A stretch of DNA of 64,000 nt from Yponomeuta sedellus (Eukaryota; Arthropoda; Insecta; Lepidoptera; Yponomeutidae). The notes under the pieces were generated by a model. It did not search any database. It had not been told where the DNA came from and was given only the letters and a program-made list of their open reading frames with translations. Of this stretch, positions 42,826-53,300 are shown piece after piece; within the stretch, counting starts at the first letter, position 1; each line of letters opens with the position of its first letter. The stretch lies in contig OW203726.1 of NCBI GenBank assembly GCA_934045075.1, forward strand, positions 19,156,988-19,220,987, given 5' to 3'. The translations under genes were made by a program, and so were the position numbers.

Positions 42826-43329
42826 ACGACACCCCCCTTTATCTGTCAAAAACTGGCTACGCACCCGCAAAGAGACTTTTCTTTAGCACGTCCTGCACCA
42901 ACCTATACTCCGCAGAAAACCCAATTCGTGGTATAACTGTAGGGCCGCGGTCTAGAGCCAGAGCTGAGTCACAGTCCAAATTAACATAGAAAGTAATCTT
43001 TGGGCCCGCGCGAAGCATAATTGCCTACACTAGCTAAAATGGCGAGGGCTGTGGTAGAGTGCAATGTAACAGAGAACGGTCTGCCACCATGGTGTATCGC
43101 CTTACAGATGATCGCTGGCTGATCATGGCCGAGTGGCCGGCTGTCGTGCCCCGCTGCGTGATCACGTGACCGCGGACGCCACGCCGCGCCGCCGCCGAAT
43201 GCACAGAACGCCGAATGCCTTTGCCTCTTGTTAAATAAAACTCTTGTGCCAGTGGTATACAACTGGCCAGAGAGTCCGATACACGTAATGTGGACAAGCC
43301 TCCAGAGACATGAAATAATAATTGATTTA
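42826..43329. other. Stretch without a gene
   Basis: The interval 43080-43210 is unusually GC-rich (GCCGCCGCCGAATGCACAG). Overlapping minus frames there (42981-43297) have no domain. Not assigned. Confidence 0.35.
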
Positions 43330-43850
43330 ATTAAAACTGTTTTTATACGGATTTATGCTCGTTTATTACATTTTTACAATTTTCCGACGTTTCGGCACTT
43401 TTTCAGGTGCTGTGGTCCCGGATGACTGAGGCGATAGGCGTGTTTTAGAAAGCATTAACGGTTAGTTTACTACCCTCGGCTAAAATTACAAAAGTTAATT
43501 ATGAAGTTACGTTCCAAAATAGGCAAACCAATTATTTTTTGTATAAAGTAAACAATATCGATTATTAGTAACTGAAGTTAAAATTAAATTTATAAACTAA
43601 TTATTTTACATGAACTTAAAATTACTGATTAATAATTGAAATTAAAAATTTTAACTCTACAGTCACACTTCTAGCAAGGGGGTCTCATGCACTTAAGCAC
43701 TGGTTCCCATGCTACCGGTATGTTCCATCCACGATCTCTATTAAAATTAGGATGCCGGCGGATCTCTATTGCCTCGCGTATCATTCTAGGGAAGAAACGG
43801 GAAAAAACAGTTTTAATTATGTCTACTGCTCGTGGTAACCTTAGAAAATA
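43330..43850 (-). pseudogene. Penelope-like element, 3' remnant
   Basis: On the minus strand 43850-43650 reads RMIREAIEIRRHPNFNRDRG then WNIPVAWEPVLKCMRPPC and a stop, the ending that follows the GIY-YIG domain in insect Penelope-like proteins (recalled). Downstream lies the TTCCGACGTTTCGGCACTTT block typical of these elements. No RT or endonuclease core is present. Confidence 0.6.
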
Positions 43851-44165
43851 CTAATAATTGATTGTGATAATATTATTTTATTAGTTACGTTTTTAAAAAC
43901 AAAACTTAAACTTTTTCTTTATTTAAATTATTTATCTATTTTGTCCACTCTACAAGCTACGACTAATACAACAGAGTATCTAGTATCTACGTTTATAAAC
44001 TCACGCTTGTAGCCCGGAGAAAGGCAGAGATCATAACTAATTTTAAAACTACTTAAGGTTTCTTTTAGTAATAAGGCCGCCAACTATATTTTTATATAAT
44101 TATTATAATTTTTATATATCTGTTACTGTAATTTCTCTGTACAATAAAGAATATTCTATCTATCT
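43851..44165 (+). repeat. SINE core and retroposon 3' end
   Basis: ATAAACTCACGCTTGTAGCC at 43993-44012 is the conserved SINE core also seen at 49070, 53538 and 62067. 44062-44165 is a CCGCCAA-family 3' end finishing ACAATAAAGAATATTC and TCTATCTATC. Confidence 0.6.
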
Positions 44166-45290
44166 ATGCTATGTGGTGTCGGACTAGAGAATAGCACCAA
44201 CCAAATTCTTCCCGCGGGTGTCGTAAAAGGCGACCAAGGGACACAAACCGGGTGGTGGGCAGCAGCGCCCCCTTCAGTACAATTCCACCGAACTGTGATC
44301 CCCAACCCGCATGCCCAGCGTGGGGATAATGGGCATTACCCCCTATGATAGCACAATGTGGCGCTCTTGAGGGCTATATCCAGCAGTGGACTAGCATAAG
44401 AGTGGGTCGTTGTTCGATTTTTCGACGACGAAACGCAACCGTTTTTTCTGGAACGAAAACAAGTCCTTGAAACGGTTCTCGTTCGCAACTGGTTTCATTG
44501 TATGCGAACGAGCAAGGCGCAGAGGACGGCCAAACGAGAGAAACCCTCGTTTCGTCTCGTCGACATTCGTCTCGAAGACTAGTAAAAGAAATGGTTGCGG
44601 AATGAGGTTGAGGACTAGTTAACATTTTTTGTTCGATTTCAATATTTTTTTCTTTAAATTAATGAACTTCCCTTCGTACTTTTCCAGGCTTAGGACTAAA
44701 CATTAAAACTAAACTTTAACTTGAGTAAAAAATAAATACAAATTAACATTCACAATCAGTAATTAGCATTGAATTATTAATTCAAACTGAAAAAATGTAA
44801 ACAATAACCGTCACCCACAAGCTGCGCGATCGAACGAGCGAGCGAGCGTCGCGCGTTGTTGCCATTTATTGCTAAAGGACCTTAGACGCTATACCAACGA
44901 CATTAAGATACACAGCAATGACCACCGCTTTGCGAACGAGACTAAATTACGAAAAATCGGAAAAAATAAGTTATTTTACAGGATATTCGACTGTATACTC
45001 ATAGACATAAAGATTACTTTATTTTATCACAGACCAACACGAACGGAACGAGCAAGGAGCCGACGACGACGTCGCAATGATCTCATTACGTTCTAGGCTC
45101 TATTAATATAGTATTAAAGGACATATCCGCGTCAAACAATCTAAGGACTGGTCTCGCAACGAACAAACGCTTGGCACTGCTTTAGAATGAAACGTAAAAC
45201 GGTCCTATCGTCACGGAACACAAAACGGTCTGATAAAACGGTACGTCTTTGCAACGATCACGCCTAGACTAGTATAGCCTGACGATGACG
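44166..45290 (+). mobile_element. RTE-type LINE 3' tail interrupted by an insertion
   Basis: 44172-44394 matches the tail at 29845-30078 (TTCTTCCCGCGGGTGTCGTA ... CAGCAGTGGACTAG). Its last bases, ACTAGTATAGCCTGACGATG, reappear only at 45268. The 872 bp in between are a later insertion, listed separately. Confidence 0.8.
44389..45272. mobile_element. Unclassified 872-bp insertion with 6-bp duplication
   Basis: Insert 44395-45266 between GACTAG at 44389-44394 and 45267-45272. The ends are weakly inverted (GTGGGTCGTTG left; TAGGCGTGATCGTTG when the right end is read backward). The interior is rich in CGAACGAGC/GAACGAGCAAGG motifs and frames are Arg-rich but without domains. Class unknown; probably non-autonomous. 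Confidence 0.6.
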
Positions 45291-45540
45291 ATGACCTATC
45301 TATCTAAGGTCACAAAGGATACCTATTGTGCTCTTCGTGAATTCGCTCATAGTACACGAAGACAGATCGATAGTGGTGTCTACCACCTACCTTCGGAATA
45401 GAGGCGTGAGTTTATGTAATGTAACGTCAAAGAAAAATAGCCCTTACCCATTAAATTTACATCACGGAAGAGCGTTCTGTTTTTGAAAATGCACTTTATC
45501 CTTTGGCTAATTCAACAACATGCCATTTTAGTTAGAAGTC

Positions 45541-45946
45541 CGCCAATTGTTCTATATATTATATAATTTCACTTATTGTAATTTCTGGTCACAAAAAAGA
45601 ATATTCTATCTATCTAACATGAGGTCGCATAAGACTATCAATTGTAACTTATCTTTTTGTAACTGCTATTTCTGTAACTATTTTTCCGGTATACAATAAA
45701 GGATATTGCTATATTATCTTACCTTTTTTATATTACAACTGTTCGCCAATTGTTCTATATATTATATAATTTCACTTATTGTAATTTCTGGTCACAAAAA
45801 AGAATATTCTATCTATCTAACATGAGGTCGCATAAGACTATCAATTGTAACTTATCTTTTTGTAACTGCTATTTCTGTAACTATTTTTCCGGTATACAAT
45901 AAAGGATATTGCTATATTATCTTACCTTTTTTATATTACAACATTC
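45541..45946 (+). repeat. Exact 203-bp tandem duplication
   Basis: 45541-45742 is repeated at 45744-45945; base-by-base reading gave no difference over about 199 bp. Each unit contains two retroposon tails in a row (CGCCAATTGTTC ... AAGAATATTCTATCTATC, then GTATACAATAAAGGATATTG). Confidence 0.85.
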
Positions 45947-45949
45947 TGA

Positions 45950-48274
45950 ATTTTGTAGGACAATGTTAAAATCACTAGTTGGAAATAGAAGGAGAGAAAA
46001 GATTTAGTTGACTGGCATTGGAATCAAGAGTACTACAGAAGTAACGAAGTAGTTACCTTCCGATTAAAATATTTACGACTACTTACGATGGAAGTGGGTA
46101 AATCAATACATAGTAGTTTATTAGATCACTGAAGTGAATTACCGTTTCGATGAATATTCATTCAGCACAGGAAGTCGCCGGCGCATACAGCGACAAAAAT
46201 ATTAGATAGATGCGTATAGAACGTTCAGTTGACTTCGTTGACACGAAGGTCAGGTCGTTTAAGTGAATTTTCTCTTATATAAGATTGATGTTCTTAGTTA
46301 AATACGTAACTACGGTCTTATTTATATAAGTAGATTCCAGTAAAACGCTCTCAAGACAGAGTTAAGGCCTGTTTCCTGACATTAAGAGGCTCGAAGACTA
46401 TTTTAAGAGGGATTTAGTGGTTCAGACTTTTTATAAATAAGACAGAAAGATCCCATACTACGTTTCAATCAAATAAACAACCCGGATTCGATATCCAAGC
46501 TCTAAGGAAGCATTCTTGTCAACATTTTCTTGTAAAAATGAAATATAAAAATATAGGTATATTTTTTATGGAACAGTATTACCGTTGGCATTTTTGTCCC
46601 AAAAGACACAACTAAATTGGTAAGTGGTAAGGGGCTTACGATTTTCTCTACCAATGAATATGCCCCAATTAATTATGATCATTTAGCTGTATACTAAAAT
46701 TAAATAAAGCTTATTCGTGGACTATTCACACTTCGGTATGAATGCTCAACGTAATTTACCAACATTTTGTTTCTTCTTTAATAACCGGAACGGTCATTCT
46801 ATTAGTCCCTTGTTTGTGATGCGAGCTTAGGCAGTGAAAGTATGTAGTTTTTATATTAATAAAGGAAACGTCTGCAATGTCAAGTTAACTGGGGCTCTAT
46901 TGCTAATTTGATACTTTTAATTCATGAAGATCGTGGGTTAAAAGAATGATTGCAGATCTGATCTCAACTTCACGTGCCTGTTGAAGACAAAAATTGTCAC
47001 TAGATGTTGTATAAATCATCGAGGAAATATTAAAGCTAGGCATATATTATTAAATAATTTGCATAGATTAAAAATCGAAATCTTTTCCGGACGGACCTAG
47101 AAAAATCTCGTTTTCGGTTAGCGGTGGACAAACATCCATAATAAGATGTCACAAATGTCACTACATCGGAAAAGGCATTTCATTTTTATTGATGGCCGCA
47201 ATGGACTAGCAGCCAAAGTTATACATATACTCGTACTTATATGTATCGCTATTTTTTCACGATGGTATTGATGTCCGCGGTAGATAGATAGGTAGATAGA
47301 TAAATCATTTGTTTGTGCTTAGAGACACACACACATAAAGCATTATAAAAATAATACATACAAAAAGTTGGTATCATAAAAAGCTTACGTACAAGTACAG
47401 CTTCATCTTACAAACTAACTCATATTTACAAACATAAAGTTTTATGACATTGTAGCCTAATAAGGCCGTATCTCAGCATTATAAATATTTACTTTAAATA
47501 AGTAGATATACTGAGTTTCAGCTACAGCCAAGTGAGGATGGCATTGATCGATATTAAAATTGAAAATGTATGTACAAACCGAATCTTAAGGAAAACGAGT
47601 ATTAAGTATCTACGCATATTAGGCCAACTCATAATACAATTTTTGTTGACGTAGCTCTTATATAGACAAATATCCATAGTAAGATAAGAATATTATTTTT
47701 TGTACAGCGGAAAAAATAGCAAACAAAAACATCTCATTCTTATTGACCTCAGCGGGGGATGTCCGTGGTTATTGCACACTACACTAGTGATAACTTCGGT
47801 TCGTCGAGCACATCGGTTAAGAAATATCTGTGTGATTTTCATTTTTATGTACAACAATTTTTACTCTATCTATCTACAATCATCTCGTTTCAATTGACTT
47901 TTTTGGTGTACAAAAGTCCATAGTGAATATTTGTATCGCTGCTTCGACGTCGTAATTTCGTTCTCGCTGACATCAATTGTGGGCACTCGAAATAATATTG
48001 GATAATTCTCTTTGGCGTCAGAGTTGGAAATGCGAAATGTGTGTCTATATTTAGTTTTTCCCTTTATTTAAAAACTTTTTAGTAATACATATTGTCGTGG
48101 TAAAACAGATGGCAGTCATTCCTAATTATAACCTCATTATGTCGCTCGCTGACGTAATTATCTCTTGCAGACAACCAGACATTCTACTGCTAGACATAGT
48201 CCTTTTTGTCAGTCCTTGGCGATCCGTCTCAATTTCTCCTGCTGTAATCTTTTTGATTTCAGGTTACCTAGAAG
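45950..48274. other. Long stretch without a gene
   Basis: AT-rich and non-coding. GATAGATAGGTAGATAGATA at 47282-47301 is the tail of a minus retroposon. A 65-residue frame at 47700-47897 has no domain. Nothing else supported. Confidence 0.35.
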
Positions 48275-48385
48275 ATATTGCTATCAGCAATAAGGCCGCC
48301 AATTATACCTCTTCTTTTGTAACTGTTGTCTCTGTAGTTATTTTCTGGTGTGTACAATAAAGAATATTCTTATCTTATCTTATCA
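48275..48385 (+). repeat. Retroposon 3' end (CCGCCAATTGT family)
   Basis: GAAGATATTGCTATCAGCAA, AAGGCCGCCAATTATACC and TGTACAATAAAGAATATTC with a CTTATCTTATC tail. Confidence 0.7.
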
Positions 48386-48524
48386 TGCATGAGAAATGGC
48401 AACAACATTTAGAGAAAAAAGGAAACAGACGACTCTCCTAAACTTAGCTATTCACTTAGATTAAAACAAATTTAATCTAAGGCTATTCATAACTTTCTGA
48501 ATAAGGTTAGCACCAATTTATATA

Positions 48525-48650
48525 AAGAGAACACTTTATTGTACAGAAAAATGGAAATTACACAGATATATCCTAACCTAAGAGTACAGACGGCGGCCTT
48601 ATCACTAAAAATCTCTTCCAGACAACCTTTGTATGGACTGGAGCAATAAT
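48525..48650 (-). repeat. Retroposon 3' end, minus
   Basis: GAACACTTTATTGTACAG and GGCGGCCTTATCACTAAAAA, TCTTCCAGACAACC: mirror image of the preceding family. Confidence 0.7.
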
Positions 48651-48919
48651 TGGTATAATCGGTAAATGGAAAATTTCTCTACATAGGTAGAGAACAATCA
48701 ATCACCTATTTAATACTCAATATCAATGTCTTCAGACCCCGAATTATAAAACAACACTACGAATGAAGTGAGGTTGAAACTGAGATTCTTTCCGCATACC
48801 GCAGTACTTTAGCCAGAATAACTCTTCACATAATGGCACTAACGCTCTCTCAAACTAGTTTCCCGTCTTCCATAGCTATATAAATGACTTCCTTCAAATT
48901 GACTTCCCAACCGATACGC

Positions 48920-49100
48920 GTAGCTTATAAGCGGTGGTAGCATGGTCAGTTTGCTTAAATTTTATGAGGTCGTTGGTTCGAACCTCGGCATAGACTAATG
49001 ACGTTGTTTTCTCCGCTACGTACATTTGTGGATTTGTATCGGAAATACCACTTACTACATCAGATTACATCGACTCATGCCTGTATCTCGGAGAGGTAGG
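48920..49100 (+). mobile_element. tRNA-headed SINE with lepidopteran core
   Basis: AGCGGTGGTAGCATGGTCAG (A-box side), GGTTCGAACCTCGG (B box), then TACGTACATTTGTGG and the ACTCATGCCTGTATCTCGGA core. Confidence 0.7.
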
Positions 49101-49269
49101 CAGCAAATTTTTTACTTGCCACGATCCTGACAAACCTAACAACTTTCTAATTGCGAAGAAAAACATGGTGGAGTACGCAGCGTTTGAAATTGGCAATCGG
49201 TGGTGGGTATGTGTGGTGACTAAGCCCGTACTCTTTCTCTCAGAGAAGACGTTTGCCGTAAAGTGTGAT

Positions 49270-49872
49270 GTATCATCGCTTACTAATTATGTAGTAATTA
49301 TGTAGCATATCTGGTATGCGTCGCTCCCTGTTTCATACCAGTGGTTTTGCTTTGCAAATGTTCATCGCTTACTAAATTAGGTAGTAAAGGTCTGTGGCCC
49401 CCTATATCTGGTACCTATGCGTCGCTCCCCGCTTCATATCAGTGGTTTTGCTTTGCAAATATTCATCGTTATACTATTTTTATTTTTAATGCACTAACCC
49501 GTGCTAGGACAATTATAAAAACCTATTTAAAAATTGCTAAAAATTCCACCCATGCCGGGATTCGAACCCGCGACATCTGGCTATCCGTGCCAGCGCTCTT
49601 TCTGCGCTGTACGTAATACAGAGAATAGTGTAAAGAGGTTCGAAATTTCACTGATGCCGGTGAGTCACCCATTAGCTAAGTTGGAAAGAGAGCTGGCACG
49701 AATAGCCACAGGTCGCGGGTTCGAATCCTGGAATGGGTGGAATTTTTAGCCCCTAATTAGGTTTTTATAAATATTCATCGCTTACTAATTATTATGGAGT
49801 AAAGGTATGTGGCCTTCTATATCTGGTATGCGTCGCTCCCTGCTTCAAACCAGTGGGTTTGCTTTGCAAAAT
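49270..49872 (+). repeat. Three-copy tandem repeat (about 95 bp) split by a SINE
   Basis: Units share CATCGCTTACTAATTA, TATATCTGG, TGCGTCGCTCCC and AGTGGTTTTGCTTTGCAAA. Copies start at about 49274, 49362 and 49777. The hairpin SINE at 49469-49768 lies in the junction between units 2 and 3. Confidence 0.7.
49457..49780 (-). mobile_element. Hairpin SINE, two tRNA-like arms, with 12-bp duplication
   Basis: Element 49469-49768 between AAATATTCATCG at 49457-49468 and 49769-49780. It carries two tRNA-like units in opposite orientation: antisense B box GGATTCGAACCC near 49558 and sense B box GGTTCGAATCC near 49718. Arms have diverged and the centre is short (TGTACGTAATACAGAGAATAG on one side only). 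Confidence 0.8.
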
Positions 49873-50231
49873 AACAATAGGTCGCAACCGGAGCCTGGTG
49901 TTGGAATTCACTGGTCGCTAGCCGAAACCTTCCGATTTCAGTTGATGTACCGTGCTTATACGGTTTTTTTTTTGCATTAGAGTTACTGGAAAAATGAGCA
50001 TTCATTTATGCATTGCCAGTACATTTGCCAGCCTAGAAACTAAATAGATAACCTTGTACGAACATCACGTTGGCAGAGTTCATTCTAACGAGTATGAAAC
50101 AGCAACCGGCTTCCCCTAATCTTTCTTCGAGCGCTCTTTCGAAAAAACGAAACGAAACCTAAACTGGCTCGAACTTTTCAAACTCGTTTATCCCCGCAGA
50201 TGGCCAACCCACCCACGAGAAGGGGTGTCCG
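49873..50231. other. Upstream region of the RR-2 cuticular gene
   Basis: No exon. The last 130 bp (CTTTCGAAAAAACGAAACGA, GTTTATCCCCGCAGATGGCC) are likely promoter-proximal. Confidence 0.4.
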
Positions 50232-50240
50232 TATATAAAA
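50232..50240 (+). promoter_or_regulatory. TATA box of the RR-2 cuticular gene
   Basis: TATATAAAA, 131 bp upstream of the start codon; transcription likely begins between 50262 and 50285. Confidence 0.75.
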
Positions 50241-50370
50241 GTGAAAGTTTACACTGTGCGCCACATATGGACCGGTAGACTTGCAGTACTAACACGGACT
50301 GATTTACTGCAAGTTTGAATTGCTGTTGTTTTTTTTCTTCTAAGTGTCGTTTGTTTGTTTTTCGTGGACA

Positions 50371-53300
50371 ATGTTACGGCAGTGTGTTGTTTTGGTGATG
50401 TTTGGGTGTGTGATGGCCTACCCCAGGCCGCGTCCTCAGCACCAGATCCCGTATCAACATCAGCAAGTTAGTAAATAGTAGAAATTATGTGAAAATTTAA
50501 CAGTATAATAATAGAAGATCATATTGTTGGATTGATTCGCTATCTCGTGCAATATTCCTAATTTTCATACTCTTCGTGGACATGTAGTAGCCACGTCAGG
50601 ACATTCTTGTAATTGCTTCAATCTCTTAAAACCTTTCTTTTCAGTCATGTTAGGACAGAAGTTTACTAACTTGGCCTTTGCGTCTATGTATTGAGATGAT
50701 TTATGCAGCGTCCAGTGGCACCGCCACTCACGCCAGATGGGTGAAGGGAACACTCGGACGCTGCAGTGCCTGGGACATTGTTTTTTAGATGGTATAGGCT
50801 TACTAAAACTTACTAAAACCAGAGGAAAACCACTCACTTTGGCAGATGTTTCAATAAAGTCGAAAGAACTTTATTAACTACTAGCTGACCCAGCGAACTT
50901 CGTACCGCCTAACAGTCGATTCTTTAATATATATTTTTTCTCTCCGTAAGAACCATCCTCGTGCTTCAAGGAATATTCTAAAAAAAGAATAGCGAAATCG
51001 ATTTGCGCTTACCAACACATTCAGGGATTTATTTTTATATTATAGATAAAAATAAAATGTTTGCTTAGTGAACGTCAAAGCTGTTAGTTCCACAATTAAA
51101 AGACTAGATTACGCGGAGATGAAACTAACAATACATAAACACCATAAAGACTTGACGCGTTATACGAGCGAACTTGAAGCGGCAACGGAATAACCACATC
51201 AGTCAAAGTCAGTGGCTGGAAAATGGTTTTATGCAATACGGATGTTGACACATGTTACCAATTCATGTTAAGTTATTTTTTTTTAATTAAAGACCGTATT
51301 TAAAAACGTATAATAACATTCTAAGAATATATTTATTTGCCATAAAATAAATAAAAATAGTTTAAATTGCATTATTTAATACCCATTATCACGTGACTGC
51401 GAACGTCAATCAAAGGGCGGGTGACGTCACCGACCGCTAAACAAAACAAGCTCACGTAGTCAAAAGTATCACCGGCGAACTAATTTCAACGATATTATTA
51501 TAATATTATTGTAATATTATAACAATGAGACTGGATTCATCAAAGGAAGTAGTTCTAACTTACCGAAGATAGATTCGTTGATGGTGGCAAGTTATTTTGC
51601 CCGAAATAAGAATTTTTGTGCAGCGGAGCTTAGAAACGTAAAAATGTCATTGTAAGTACGTTTGAAATACCTACCTATGGTTGGTGGGTAAAGTCAAAAC
51701 TACCTATCTAAACTATTTAAATTTTATCGTACAATACTTTTAGAATATTTGGCTTACACAATTTTTTTTTTTTTAATGCACTAACCCGTGCTAAGGAACA
51801 AATTTAAAAACCTATTTAGAGGCTAAAAATTTCACCCATGCCGGGACTCGAACCCGCAACCTCTGGCCATCCGTACCAGCGCTCTACCAATTGAGCCAAT
51901 GGGCGACTCACGGCATCAGTGAAATTTCGAACCTCTTTACAATATTCTCTGTATTACGTACAGGCAGCGACATCCGACTTAAGCAAATTGCATTACTTAC
52001 AGCCCCGACTACCTACTTTCGTTCCGATGTTAAACCTAACTGCAAAGTAGGTAGTCGGGGCTGTAAGTAATGCAATTTGCTTAAGTCGGATGTCGCTGCC
52101 TGTACGTAATACAGAGAATATTGTAAAGAGGTTCGAAATTTCACTGATGCCGTGAGTCGCCCATTGGCTCAATTGGTAGAGCGCTGGTACGGATGGCCAG
52201 AGGTTGCGGGTTCGAGTACCGGCATGGGTGAAATTTTTAGCCTCTAAATAGGTTTTTAAATATTTGGCTTACCTACATCAAAGTGGTCTTCACAAAAATA
52301 GCTGGTACTTGTAGATGTCAATGATGTTGAACATCTTCTAGCAAGCGTTAGCCACTTTCTCCTTATTTTAGCAATTTTTGGAACATTTATGAACATTTTT
52401 TGCGGCGTACTTACAGACGTACTTTTACACATGGGTACTGCACAGCATTTGTACATCGTATTCATTTTTACACCTTTCAGAAAACTTATTTATTCGTAAG
52501 AATTCACTGAATATCAGGTTAACTTTCATAGAGCGCGAGATTGTTTATCGGTCTGTGACGTCATCATACGCACGCGTTAGTTTAGAACGTTTTGGCGGGA
52601 ATTTTAAAAAGTAGTTTTAAATAAGTATTTTTTTAGTAAATTGTGACGTATTTTTTCATGAAATTATTTTTTTCGTGTTTAAATAGCGTCTATCTATGAA
52701 ACAAAATCCATTCCGAACATTAGTCCACATCCCTATTGTGCATTAAAAAATCCAGGGCCTTGCAAGTTTGTTGTTGTACTTTATTGCATACGAAACATTG
52801 AACAGGACATTACATAAGAAATAACTTGTACAAAGGCGTGTATATGTAGGCGAGCTCAAGCAATGTGACGACACTATATAGTTACGCTCAGACATTTTAA
52901 CGTCACAAAATGGTGATCTTAAAATGTCAGAATTTGACAATTAGTGTATTGGAATGTCGCAACTAGGGCCTATTGTACGCACTGAATCCTGAGCGATTCC
53001 AATTGTCTGTCAAATTCCATACTAAATTGAGAGTCAGACGATTGGCATCGTTAAGGATGCGCCTAATACAAGAGCAGATGACATTTAAAACGCGAACATA
53101 ACAATCGAAGGTTGTCTACAACGACCAGAAAAATATGAGCTTTATCCAAAAGCTTAGAAAGCATCAGGAAGTCGTTGTTCGAGAAACTATTGCGTGTCAA
53201 AAATTGTCATAAGCCTGCAGTTTTCTCGTACAATATTTCTAATTGGTTCGTCATTTTATATAGCGATAAACTAACATTGTTCCACGCAAATAATTACGCA

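Noticed and set aside
42981..43297. GC-rich minus-strand open frames
   Set aside because: Compositional effect of a GC-rich patch; two overlapping frames, no domain.
44410..45096. Arginine-rich open frames
   Set aside because: They lie in the 872-bp insertion and follow from its CGA/CGAACG word bias.
50875..51050. Helitron 3' end
   Set aside because: CTAG border is suggestive, but no 3' hairpin, no TC start and no A/T insertion site could be shown.
52150..52235. tRNA gene with TGGCTCAATTGG and GGTTCGAGTACC
   Set aside because: It is one arm of the hairpin SINE; the anticodon loop lacks T33 and the ends do not form an acceptor stem.
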